Below are positions 18,799 to 26,981 of a stretch of DNA of 64,000 bases, piece after piece. Within the stretch, counting starts at the first letter, position 1, and each line of letters starts with the position of its first letter. The DNA is taken from NCBI RefSeq assembly GCF_027257845.1, contig NZ_JAPVOT010000006.1, positions 124,001 through 188,000 of the forward strand, written 5' to 3'. The stretch is from Alteromonas sp. BMJM2 (GTDB lineage Bacteria; Pseudomonadota; Gammaproteobacteria; Enterobacterales; Alteromonadaceae). Both the position numbers and the translations under genes were made by a program. The notes below the pieces were generated by a model that saw only the letters and a program-made list of their open reading frames with translations, was not told the origin of the DNA and ran no database searches.

Positions 18799-18855
18799 AA
18801 AAAGGTCGGCTTGAATTACAGAGTTAATGCTATGTAATTCTAGTCGACCTTTTTT
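18799..18855. terminator. Long-stem terminator after the acyl-CoA dehydrogenase
   Basis: An almost continuous 20-bp stem (AAAAGGTCGGCTTGAATTAC against GTAATTCTAGTCGACCTTTT) closes a short loop and is followed by a T-run. It can act from both sides. Confidence 0.8.
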
Positions 18856-18970
18856 ATACCGTTTTCACATGCTTTTAAACTATAAATATTGAAACCATGA
18901 ACGTTAAAATCGCAGTCTCACGCGACTGCCATTGAGCGGCAGCACGATGGATTAGTAAACCTTATTAGCC

Positions 18971-19528
18971 TTAGTTCTTAGTGGTATCCATGTCAGAAAA
19001 CGTATCGTCAAACCATTCATCTAACATGGCCTTCTCATAAAAAAGATTTTCATTTCTCATGTTTCGGATATTCGTATCCATAAAACCCATGTCTTTTAGC
19101 TGAAAATCCTCTTCACTTTTCAGTACTTCACCACTGCTGTCGGTCAATGAATAACTAAAGGTCATTCTTGGGATATCAACTCGCTGTATTACACGCACGT
19201 CGGAACCCATGTTATTTCCAAAACCAATAAATTGACTTGGCCACACTTGACCGGCCAAATCAATATTGGTGACAACCATTGATAGTGTTTGAGATTCGGG
19301 TAAAGCGGCAGCTAACTCAACTAAATGGGCCTCTAACGCTTTGAGTGTACGCTCTCGAAAACGCGCCCGAGATTCGTTTGAGGGGCGAACATCAGTAAAA
19401 GACGTTGGCTCTTTCCACGTTACTTTTAATTCGCCGGCATGAGATGGCACCACGACAGCGCTACTCAACAAAACGGAGCATATAGAAGTTGCGGTGATAG
19501 ATAACTTATTCACGTTGACTCTCCTCAT
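18971..19528 (-). CDS. DUF3016 family exported protein
   Basis: This 185-residue exported protein has a signal peptide (LSITATSICSVLLSSAVVVPSHA). The mature part resembles DUF3016, a family of unknown function common in Alteromonadales and Vibrionales: it starts ELKVTWKEPTSFTDVRPSNES with a conserved R-rich helix (RARFRERTLKALEAHLVELA) and contains the VTNIDLAGQVWP motif. It is probably periplasmic. It lies 37 bp after a small membrane protein gene on the same strand and is likely co-transcribed. No catalytic residues are evident. Confidence 0.85.
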   Translation of the reverse strand: MRRVNVNKLSITATSICSVLLSSAVVVPSHAGELKVTWKEPTSFTDVRPSNESRARFRERTLKALEAHLVELAAALPESQTLSMVVTNIDLAGQVWPSQFIGFGNNMGSDVRVIQRVDIPRMTFSYSLTDSSGEVLKSEEDFQLKDMGFMDTNIRNMRNENLFYEKAMLDEWFDDTFSDMDTTKN

Positions 19529-19565
19529 TTCAATTTTCTCGCAGACGTTTTAGCGTTTTTAGTTA

Positions 19566-19931
19566 TTAACCAGGCTTTCGCATTAACGAAGACTGCGCAA
19601 TGGTATGACAAAGCTGAGCGCGCTTGGCTCCTGAGAAATTCGGGTTTATATCGTCTGTTTGACAGTAATTCGCATAAAAGCGCTTAACACTATCTGTAGA
19701 TACGGTGATTTTTTCAACATAGTTTTGTTGGTATGGCTTTAGTGGCTTTAACTGTGTGTTAATTTCACTTCGCAACCCTTCTAAAGCCCGCTGTTCCGGT
19801 AGAGTAGAAAGTGAAATGAACCAATCAGATACAGAGTTTTGAACATCTTCAAACAAATATTGAACAAAGGGAGAGCGCAGAATAAGCACTAGCACTATAA
19901 TTTCAGCAGTAATAATAAAAAACCGGAGCAT
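19566..19931 (-). CDS. Small membrane-anchored hypothetical protein
   Basis: This 121-residue protein is not recognised. Residues 3-20 (RFFIITAEIIVLVLILRS) form one hydrophobic N-terminal anchor; the rest is soluble and helical, with one pair of Cys (NYCQTDD and AQLCHTI) about 20 residues apart that could form a disulfide if the domain is periplasmic. It precedes the DUF3016 gene by 37 bp, which suggests a shared envelope role. Confidence 0.65.
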   Translation of the reverse strand: MLRFFIITAEIIVLVLILRSPFVQYLFEDVQNSVSDWFISLSTLPEQRALEGLRSEINTQLKPLKPYQQNYVEKITVSTDSVKRFYANYCQTDDINPNFSGAKRAQLCHTIAQSSLMRKPG

Positions 19932-20230
19932 AACGTTTTACATAACCTTTCTAGTGGCGGCTTTAAATAGCTGTAATAATCACTGACATGGTTAACATAC
20001 CCATCATAAAATCGTTTAGTCTTTCGCAACGTTGCGAGCAATGGTATTTAACATATTACTCAATTAAAGCCTTCTGGCTTTATTCGTAAAAGAGCATATA
20101 GAGGATAATACACTATCCTAGTGGCTTATTAATACACAATAAACGATACCCCGGTATGCAAATGTGCCCGCCTTTCATAGTTTAAGTTTACGCTGACTGA
20201 ATTTACATCTTGATAGAATTTTACTTTCTG

Positions 20231-20254
20231 AACTTTCAGTATTGACTGAAAGTT
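20231..20254. promoter_or_regulatory. Perfect inverted repeat upstream of ccoG
   Basis: AACTTTCAGT and ACTGAAAGTT are perfect 10-bp arms around a 4-bp spacer (ATTG). There is no T-tract. It lies 28 bp upstream of the FNR-like box and may bind another regulator. The remaining 428-bp gap between the small membrane protein gene and ccoG shows no gene. Confidence 0.5.
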
Positions 20255-20281
20255 TAAAAAGTACGATCATAATGAATATTC

Positions 20282-20295
20282 TTGATCTACATTAA
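20282..20295 (+). promoter_or_regulatory. FNR/Anr-like binding site of ccoG
   Basis: TTGATCTACATTAA matches the FNR consensus TTGAT-N4-ATCAA at 9 of 10 positions. Its centre is about 40.5 bp upstream of the start of transcription expected from the -10 box at 20317-20322, the usual class II activator position. Confidence 0.65.
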
Positions 20296-20313
20296 TCATG
20301 ACAATCCTGTTGC

Positions 20314-20322
20314 TGTTATACT
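20314..20322 (+). promoter_or_regulatory. Extended -10 box of the ccoG-srkA operon
   Basis: TGTTATACT (TG-N-TATACT) predicts a transcription start near 20329 and a leader of about 30 nt before the ccoG ATG. Confidence 0.6.
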
Positions 20323-20359
20323 CCACACGCCACTAAAGGATGTTAGCTAAGGTTTATTT

Positions 20360-21790
20360 ATGAACGAACAAATACCGGTCAAAAATGTCACTCCGGTAAA
20401 AGTGCACAAGCCAAAGGGAGACGGTCAAGGTAAGCGCCACGACTCCCGCAGTCGCATTTATGTACGAGCCGTAAAAGGGCCGTTGGAATCGTTCCGTCGA
20501 TTTTTTGGGCTTATTTTTCTTGGCTTGTTCGCTATCATTCCATGGCTTCAGTTCAATGGCCAGCAGGCGGTCTTGCTCGATATTGGCCAGCAACGCTTCA
20601 CCATATTCTCGCTAACACTTTGGCCTCAAGATCTTACGCTATTAGCTTATATATTTATTGTGTCGGCATTTGCCCTCTTCTTTGTGACCACTTTTGCAGG
20701 TCGAGTGTGGTGCGGTTTTATGTGTCCGCAAACTACCTGGGTATATATTTATACGTGGTTTGAAGAGAAGTGTGAGGGGCCCCGCAATAAGCGAATTAAG
20801 CTAGACGAGCGCCCAATGGACGCCGATAAGTTTATGCGTAAAACGGCGAAGCACACTGCATGGGTAGGCGTTGCTTTGTTAACGGCGCTTACTTTTGTTG
20901 GGTATTTCACGCCTATCGGCACGCTATTTGTTGATTTCTTCACCTTCAACGTAAGCTTCTGGGCTGGCTTTTTTGTTATTTTCTTTGCTGTATGTACCTA
21001 CGGCAACGCAGGTTACATGAGAGAAATTATGTGTACTCACATATGCCCCTACGCTCGCTTTCAATCTGCAATGTTCGACAAAGATACCTTTACCGTATCT
21101 TACAACGCCAACCGCGGCGAAAAACGAGGGCCACGCCCGCGCAAGCTTAGCCACGAAGAAGTAAAAGAAAAAGGGTTAGGCGATTGTATCGACTGTAACT
21201 TGTGTGTGCAGGTATGTCCTACCGGCATCGATATTCGAAATGGATTGCAGTACGAATGCATAAACTGTGGTGCCTGCGTTGATGCGTGTAACGGAGTTAT
21301 GGACAAAATGAATTACCCCAAAGGACTCATTAGCTTTACTTCTGAAGAAGAGTTGGCTGGCGGTAAAACCCATATTATACGACCTAAGCTCATTGGCTAC
21401 TTTGTGGTACTTGTGATCATGATTGGCCTGTTGTTCGCCAATATCTACACTCGCAGCCCTACGGAAGTGGATATTATTCGCGATAGAAACTCTTTATATC
21501 GCGAAACTAACGAAGGGCTAATAGAAAATGTGTATACCATCAAGGTATTGAATAAAACGCAGACGCGTCAAACCTACACCGTAGAAATAAAAGGCCTTCC
21601 TGATTATGAATATATTGGTAAGCAGGAATTTGTCGTTGAAGGTGGCGCGGTGTATTCAACGCCGATATCGGTTGCAACCGACGCCTATAATCTGGAAGAT
21701 ACGGTCACTGACATATTCATTAGTGTTACCACCACCGTAGACGGTGATATTGTAACCATTGATGAGCCAACTAAGTTTCTTTATCGATGA
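20360..21790 (+). CDS. ccoG: Cytochrome c oxidase accessory protein CcoG (RdxA/FixG)
   Basis: This membrane-bound iron-sulfur protein helps assemble cbb3-type cytochrome oxidase, with a reported role in copper reduction. Its 476 residues include several TM helices (about 55-75, 95-118, 175-195, 205-225 and 350-370), the motif WCGFMCPQTTW, and two ferredoxin-type clusters: CIDCNLCVQVCP and CINCGACVDACN. A C-terminal periplasmic beta-domain follows. The cbb3 subunit genes are not in this window. The stop overlaps the srkA start by four bases (ATGA), so the two are translationally coupled. An FNR-like site upstream fits induction at low oxygen. Confidence 0.95.
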   Translation: MNEQIPVKNVTPVKVHKPKGDGQGKRHDSRSRIYVRAVKGPLESFRRFFGLIFLGLFAIIPWLQFNGQQAVLLDIGQQRFTIFSLTLWPQDLTLLAYIFIVSAFALFFVTTFAGRVWCGFMCPQTTWVYIYTWFEEKCEGPRNKRIKLDERPMDADKFMRKTAKHTAWVGVALLTALTFVGYFTPIGTLFVDFFTFNVSFWAGFFVIFFAVCTYGNAGYMREIMCTHICPYARFQSAMFDKDTFTVSYNANRGEKRGPRPRKLSHEEVKEKGLGDCIDCNLCVQVCPTGIDIRNGLQYECINCGACVDACNGVMDKMNYPKGLISFTSEEELAGGKTHIIRPKLIGYFVVLVIMIGLLFANIYTRSPTEVDIIRDRNSLYRETNEGLIENVYTIKVLNKTQTRQTYTVEIKGLPDYEYIGKQEFVVEGGAVYSTPISVATDAYNLEDTVTDIFISVTTTVDGDIVTIDEPTKFLYR

Positions 21791-22773
21791 CAGATTTTTC
21801 TTTCTCGGGCTTGAGCCCAGATACGATACTAGATGCCCTGGAAACCCAGGGCATTTTTCTTCAAAGCGGTCTATTAGCCCTTAATAGCTATGAAAACAGG
21901 GTTTATCAATTTATTGCCGAAGACGGCAAACGTTATGTGGCTAAATTCTATCGACCGGGCCGCTGGTCTGATGAACAAATTCAAGAAGAGCACAATTTCG
22001 CTAAAGAATTAGCCGACAACGAAATTCCCATCGTCGCGCCCATGGCCGTGAATGCAAAGACGCTGCACCACCATAGCGTTGGAGGTACAGACTACCGTTT
22101 TGCATTATTCCCCTCGGTGGGCGGTCGTCAATTTGAGAACGACAATTTAGACCAGTTGGAGTGGATGGGACGGTTTATTGGCCGCATTCACCTTACGGCT
22201 CAAGCGTCTGCATTTTCTTCTCGCCCTGCAATTGATGTTGAAAGCTACTTATTAGAACCTCAACGTGTATTGGAGCAAAGTGAGCTATTGCCTGAAGGCC
22301 TTAAAACGGCATTTTTTGCTATTTTAAACCCCGTTATTGAAGCTACACAAAAAGCGTACAAAAACGTGTCATCCCCTATTCGTCTGCACGGCGACTGCCA
22401 CCCTGGCAATATCTTATGGCGCGATGGACCTACCTTTGTTGATTTAGACGATTGCAGAATGGGGCCTGCCATTCAAGATTTGTGGATGATGTTAAGCGGA
22501 GATAGGCAGCAGCAACTGCTTCAGCTAGATACTTTAGTAGAGGCCTATGAGGAGTTCCAACCATTTAATAAAGCGGAGCTCGCGTTAATAGAGCCATTGA
22601 GAGCCATGCGAATGGTACATTATATGGCGTGGCTTTCCCGTCGTTGGTCAGACCCTGCGTTCCCCCGTGCATTTCCCTGGTTTGCAGAAGATAAATACTG
22701 GGAAGGACAAATTTTAGCGCTCAAAGAACAAATGTCTGCACTGCAAGAGCCTCCACTAAAATTAGGCATGTAG
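21787..22773 (+). CDS. srkA: Stress response kinase SrkA (YihE)
   Basis: This 328-residue Ser/Thr protein kinase of the choline-kinase-like fold matches E. coli SrkA/YihE, which counteracts stress-induced cell death. Seen are ENRVYQFIAEDGKRYVAKFYRPGRW (nucleotide-binding lobe with the catalytic Lys), the Brenner-type HGDCHPGNILW and the metal-binding VDLDDCRMGPAIQDLW. Length and motifs agree with the family (328 in E. coli). In E. coli the gene lies beside dsbA; here dsbA is about 2.8 kb downstream, separated by btuB, a rearranged form of that order. It starts inside the ccoG stop codon. Confidence 0.94.
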   Translation: MTDFSFSGLSPDTILDALETQGIFLQSGLLALNSYENRVYQFIAEDGKRYVAKFYRPGRWSDEQIQEEHNFAKELADNEIPIVAPMAVNAKTLHHHSVGGTDYRFALFPSVGGRQFENDNLDQLEWMGRFIGRIHLTAQASAFSSRPAIDVESYLLEPQRVLEQSELLPEGLKTAFFAILNPVIEATQKAYKNVSSPIRLHGDCHPGNILWRDGPTFVDLDDCRMGPAIQDLWMMLSGDRQQQLLQLDTLVEAYEEFQPFNKAELALIEPLRAMRMVHYMAWLSRRWSDPAFPRAFPWFAEDKYWEGQILALKEQMSALQEPPLKLGM

Positions 22774-22845
22774 TTTCGTCACATTATTCCACTCGCTACA
22801 TGCATCAATACACCTGCTGCTGTCGTAAGTCGCCGTTAAAGCCTA

Positions 22846-22851
22846 TATACT
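22846..22851 (+). promoter_or_regulatory. Candidate -10 box for the btuB riboswitch transcript
   Basis: TATACT lies about 12 bp before the first element of the cobalamin riboswitch and would start transcription near 22858. The -35 region is weak. Confidence 0.45.
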
Positions 22852-22857
22852 CGCCCC

Positions 22858-23215
22858 CGCGTAGGTGCACATAAATCGGCCTTGCTAGCTCATGCTAGCC
22901 CACTTTAGCCAATAAAAGGCGAGACAGGGCTAAGCATTAAGAGACTAGGCACTAAAAGGCAATGCCGATAATTGTGTTAAACGGGAAATCAGTTAAATGC
23001 TGATGCTGCCCCCGCAACGGTAATCTCAGTACGATATAAGTGCTATATCAGTGCTACATCAGTACTTCTTTTTACACGCCACTGTCGTTAAGCCAATGTG
23101 ATCGTTGACTTAATCGATGGGAAGGCAAAAGAGTGTCAGTCTCATAGCTATACGCTTATAAACAATGAGCAGATGACGAGAAAGCCCGGATACCGGCCTG
23201 TGCTTCACGGCCCCT
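22858..23215 (+). ncRNA. Cobalamin (B12) riboswitch
   Basis: The conserved B12-aptamer elements appear in order: AACGGGAA near 22979-22986; the B12-box core GCTGCCCCCGCAAC (23005-23018) followed by GGTAA; and AGCCCGGATACCGGCC (23183-23198). An outer GTAGGTGCAC segment at the 5' side pairs in the usual architecture. An insertion between core and 3' element makes the peripheral stems longer than average. It lies directly upstream of a BtuB-type receptor and should switch it off when adenosylcobalamin is plentiful, probably by hiding the ribosome site. The boundaries are approximate. Confidence 0.93.
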
Positions 23216-23290
23216 GCACTATCAATGAGTGTGCGGTGCTTTCGCTTAATCATGTGCTCGGGCGGAGCGCATAAGAGACTATTATTGATT

Positions 23291-25240
23291 ATGGAATTAT
23301 CTTTACTACAGGCTGCTTTTACTAAAACTGCAACGGCCGCTGCAATCCTAACGTGTATCACTTCAACTTCTGTTTTTTCTCAAGAACGTTCTAAAGACAC
23401 CGACGACGTAGAAACCCTCACCGTAACAGGCACTCGCCTACCGATAACGCTTACAAAGCTACCGGGTGCGGTATCGGTATTAACCGAGAGCGACATAAAA
23501 GCCTCAGGCGCGTTGCAACTTACCGAACTTATACGGGGACTTCCTGGCGTTAGCTTATCTCAATCAGGAAGCCTAGGTGGCCTAACCGAGGTAAGAGTGC
23601 GAGGCAGTGAAACTAATCATCTTTTGGTACTTATCGATGGCGTTATTGCTAATGATATCGGCCAAGGTAGCTTGATTGATTTAGCCCATTTAACCGCTGC
23701 AAATGTAACACGCATCGAGTTATTGAAAGGCCCACAAAGCGCCCGTTGGGGCAGCGGCGCTATTGGTGGAGTATTAAGTATTACCACTAAAGCCGGTGCT
23801 CAGGGTGACGTCACGCCTCAGCTAAGCATGTCGGCAGGAGTGGGTACGCAAAACACCTACAGAGGAAGCGTAAACACATCATCACAACACGACAACCTCG
23901 GCGTGTCGGCGTACGCGAGCTACATGCAAACCGATGGCGATAATATTGCAAGAACGGGGAGTGAAGACGACGGTTATGACAACCTTACCGCTGGACTGAA
24001 CCTTCGCTTTGACGCCAATGATGAGCATAGGTTTTCTGCCTACCTGCGTACCGTAGACTACGAAAATGAGTATGACGCTACAGACTTTGCTACCACGGGA
24101 TTGCCCGCGGATGCAGACAACGTTACAAAAGGGGTTCAAATTAGCTCGAAACTGAAGTGGGATTACCAAGCTAATAACAGCGACTATCGCTCAGCGCTTA
24201 CTGCACAATACAGAAAAGATGAAAATGACAACACGACGTCCGGCGCTGACGCAGGCGGCACTACCGGTGAACGTATTGAGCTAAATTGGACCAATTTCTA
24301 CCGTGTAAATGATTGGCAGTTAGCCGCAGGAACTGAATACCTTCAACGTTTGTTTTCACAGCGTGGGCCTGTGGTTTTCGGCGATCCTAACCAAGACCAA
24401 CGGGATGATACCTACAGCGTTTTTGCCGAGGCTACTGGAGAGTTAAGTGATAAGGTTTTCACCTCGCTTAGCGCACGCTTCGATAATAATAGTGAATTCG
24501 ACAATGCATCTAGCTATCGCGCCGGACTTACATGGCAGCTTGACCGTCATATCGCTTTATTCACCAGCTACGGAAAGGCAGTTAAAACCCCCACCTTCAC
24601 CGAACGCTTCGGATATACCCCAGCCAGCTTTATCGGCAATCCTTACCTTATTCCGGAAAAAAGTGAAGAAGTTGAGGTAGGCGTTAAAGGTCGCTGGCAA
24701 ACCGTGACGGCACAAGTCAGTGTTTTCAATACTCAGCTACAAGATGAAATAAATGGATTTGTATTCGATGCACAAAGCGGCGCATTTACCGCGGGCAATG
24801 TAGACGGTGAAAGCCAGCGAGACGGTGTAGACGCAGAATTTAGCTGGCGTGGCGACTTTGCTGATATTACTGGCTCTTACAGCTATCTTGATGCCCAGCA
24901 AACCAGTAATGCACAAAGCGCCATTGAACTTAGACGTGCTCGGCATCAAGGTGCTATTACGGTAACGTCAGATTTTGGCCTTGAGAAATTTAGCTTTTAC
25001 ACAAAGCTTGCCTATACCGGCACACGCTTTGATACGTTTTTCCCTCCATTTCCTGCGCCTTCAGAAACCCTTGCGCTATCTGCTTACACACTGACAAGCG
25101 TTAATGTGAGCTACCAGCTTAGCAATCAATGGCAAATGTCAATAAAAGTGAATAACCTGTTTGATAAAGAATACGAAGATATCATTGGGTATGTGGGACA
25201 AGAACGACGCGCCCTGCTTTCAATCAGTTACACGCGCTAG
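23291..25240 (+). CDS. btuB: TonB-dependent vitamin B12 receptor BtuB
   Basis: This outer-membrane active transporter for cobalamins has 649 residues from ATG 23291, chosen because it gives a compact signal peptide (ending STSVFSQ) and clears the riboswitch; in-frame upstream starts lie nearer the aptamer. The TonB box region is DVETLTVTGTRLP; the plug contains LTELIRGLPGVSLSQSG, VRVRGSETNHLLVLIDGV and GPQSARWGSGAIGGVLSITT, all like E. coli BtuB. A 22-strand-type barrel follows with a PEKSEEVEVGVKG segment and the NLFDKEYE motif near the end. The protein ends YTR, not the usual aromatic residue. Control by the riboswitch supports the substrate. Confidence 0.93.
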   Translation: MELSLLQAAFTKTATAAAILTCITSTSVFSQERSKDTDDVETLTVTGTRLPITLTKLPGAVSVLTESDIKASGALQLTELIRGLPGVSLSQSGSLGGLTEVRVRGSETNHLLVLIDGVIANDIGQGSLIDLAHLTAANVTRIELLKGPQSARWGSGAIGGVLSITTKAGAQGDVTPQLSMSAGVGTQNTYRGSVNTSSQHDNLGVSAYASYMQTDGDNIARTGSEDDGYDNLTAGLNLRFDANDEHRFSAYLRTVDYENEYDATDFATTGLPADADNVTKGVQISSKLKWDYQANNSDYRSALTAQYRKDENDNTTSGADAGGTTGERIELNWTNFYRVNDWQLAAGTEYLQRLFSQRGPVVFGDPNQDQRDDTYSVFAEATGELSDKVFTSLSARFDNNSEFDNASSYRAGLTWQLDRHIALFTSYGKAVKTPTFTERFGYTPASFIGNPYLIPEKSEEVEVGVKGRWQTVTAQVSVFNTQLQDEINGFVFDAQSGAFTAGNVDGESQRDGVDAEFSWRGDFADITGSYSYLDAQQTSNAQSAIELRRARHQGAITVTSDFGLEKFSFYTKLAYTGTRFDTFFPPFPAPSETLALSAYTLTSVNVSYQLSNQWQMSIKVNNLFDKEYEDIIGYVGQERRALLSISYTR

Positions 25241-25575
25241 ATCACAGGCATGGTATTACACACAACTAGGCACACGATTTAACTAAACGTGTGTCTGGAA
25301 AAGCTCATTGAATAGCGCAAATAAGAAGTAGTGCCTATCTGCACCAGCATGGTTTACCGTGTTGGTGCTACTTTGTTTACCTTGCGTGTTATTCAACTTA
25401 CTTGGTGCTCAACTCCTGTGGTGCGCAATTTCTGTGATGTTCAGCGGGGATTAAGCTTTCTACTGTATCATTTCGTTGTGTTTTTTAGCTTGCTGGTCGT
25501 TCAAATCTAGTTAACGCTCAAAGCCTGTGATAGTCTTTTGCCGATAAAAATCTTAAATATAAAGGAACTTATTCC
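25241..25575. other. Intergenic region between btuB and dsbA
   Basis: These 335 bp hold the btuB terminator and presumably the dsbA promoter. No gene is seen in them. Confidence 0.6.
25341..25378 (+). terminator. Intrinsic terminator after btuB
   Basis: The 12-bp stem GCACCAGCATGG/CCGTGTTGGTGC with two G-U pairs closes a TTTA loop and is followed by a moderately T-rich stretch. Confidence 0.7.
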
Positions 25576-26208
25576 ATGAAAAAGTTTGCAGTAATGTTTG
25601 TCATGGCAATGCTTTTGCCATTAGCCGCTTGTGCTCAAGAGTCAGGCGCAAAATGGAAAGAAGGTACTCATTATAAAGTGGTTAATGAAGAGGCTACTGA
25701 TAAGCCAGTTATTACTGAATACTTCTCGTTTTGGTGCCCACACTGCTTTCAGTTTGAGCCAATTGTTGAACAAATAAAACAGAAGAAAAGTGACGGTACT
25801 GCGTTTAACAAAGTACACGTAAACTTTATGCGCTTTACCGGCCCAGACGTGCAGGATGCAGCGACAAAAGCGATGCTTATTGGCCGTGCAATGAAACAAG
25901 AAAATGCGATGAATGGGGCAATCTTCAATTACATTCATAAGCAAAAAGCTTCTGTTACTAATCTGAAAGACTTACGCAACATCTTCGTCGTAAACGGCGC
26001 CGATGGCGAAGAATTCGATAAGCTTGCTAAAAGCTTCGGTGTTAACAGCATGCTGCGTAAAAACCAGCAGCAAATTGATGCTAACCGCGAGTTATTAACC
26101 GGCGTACCAAGCTTCATTATTAATGGAAAGTATCAACCTACTTTCACATCTGACATGTCTTATGATGATATTGCAGATTTAATTGTATGGCTGTCTGAAC
26201 AAAAATAG
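25576..26208 (+). CDS. dsbA: Thiol:disulfide oxidoreductase DsbA
   Basis: This periplasmic enzyme introduces disulfides into exported proteins. It has 210 residues, the usual length. The thioredoxin-fold active site is FSFWCPHCFQFEP with CPHC as in E. coli DsbA, a helical insertion follows, and the cis-Pro loop is TGVPSFIING. The signal region (MLLPLAACAQESG) reads as a lipobox (LAAC) but also as a signal peptidase I site (ACA before QE), so a membrane-anchored form is possible. The ribosome site AAGGA lies just upstream. A clear terminator follows. Confidence 0.95.
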   Translation: MKKFAVMFVMAMLLPLAACAQESGAKWKEGTHYKVVNEEATDKPVITEYFSFWCPHCFQFEPIVEQIKQKKSDGTAFNKVHVNFMRFTGPDVQDAATKAMLIGRAMKQENAMNGAIFNYIHKQKASVTNLKDLRNIFVVNGADGEEFDKLAKSFGVNSMLRKNQQQIDANRELLTGVPSFIINGKYQPTFTSDMSYDDIADLIVWLSEQK

Positions 26209-26286
26209 GTCTGAACAAAATAAGCCTGTAGCGAGCCTGCCCAGTCGCTATTGCTGAGCAAAGCACAAGGCAAAATACGACCATCG

Positions 26287-26318
26287 AAAATGGGCGCTTT
26301 CAAAGCGCCCATTTTTAT
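26287..26318 (+). terminator. Intrinsic terminator after dsbA
   Basis: The stem AAAATGGGCGCTTT/AAAGCGCCCATTTT, with a tight loop and a T-run, lies about 80 bp after dsbA. Confidence 0.9.
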
Positions 26319-26378
26319 TAAGCCCGGCTTTTTATTGAACCAGCTTTCTAGGGCAAGACCTAGTGAACAAGGAACCTT

Positions 26379-26981
26379 ATGACAACAGTAGATTCGTTTG
26401 CAGACTTTATTTGTGAACTTGATAAGCTTAAGGCCGTGAAGCGAAAAATCACTCTACCGGCAGATAATCATCGGGAAGAAAACTCTGCCGAGCATAGCTG
26501 GCATGTAGCGCTTATGGCCTCAATGCTAAGCCAATATGCTGCAAAACCTATAGACATCCAGCGCGTGATACAGATGATCCTTATTCACGATGTGGTAGAA
26601 ATTGATGCGGGCGATATGTTTGCCTTTAATACGCAGCAAGACCACGCGGCTCAGGCTGAAAAAGAAATAACAGCGGCAAAACGAATTTTTGGTCTTCTTC
26701 CGTCGCCGCTTAATGAAACGATGCTGACGCTGTGGCTAGAATTTGAGGACGCGGCAACACCTGATGCCGAATTTGCTAAGGCGATGGATAGGGTACTTCC
26801 CGTATTTCAAAACATGAAAAATCAGGGCGGAAGCTGGGCGACCCATAAAATTACTCGCCAGCAGATAGAAAAGCGCAATGCACACCTTAAAACCTGTGCG
26901 CCGGCACTCTGGGATTACGTAAGCAGACAGCTAGACATTGCCGTGGCAAATAAATGGTTGTTAGACTCGCCCAAAAGCTAG
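26379..26981 (+). CDS. HD-domain phosphohydrolase (YfbR/HDDC2-like 5'-nucleotidase)
   Basis: This 200-residue cytoplasmic HD-superfamily enzyme resembles YfbR and human HDDC2, which remove phosphate from deoxynucleoside monophosphates. Metal ligands can be placed: the first His in EENSAEHSWHVALMAS, the HD pair in ILIHDVVEIDAGD and the distal Asp in KAMDRVLPV. A Glu/Asp pair follows the HD motif (VVEIDAGD), as in nucleotidases. The gene stands alone on the plus strand and its stop codon overlaps the stop of the convergent gene, leaving no intergenic terminator. The substrate is inferred from family resemblance. Confidence 0.85.
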   Translation: MTTVDSFADFICELDKLKAVKRKITLPADNHREENSAEHSWHVALMASMLSQYAAKPIDIQRVIQMILIHDVVEIDAGDMFAFNTQQDHAAQAEKEITAAKRIFGLLPSPLNETMLTLWLEFEDAATPDAEFAKAMDRVLPVFQNMKNQGGSWATHKITRQQIEKRNAHLKTCAPALWDYVSRQLDIAVANKWLLDSPKS

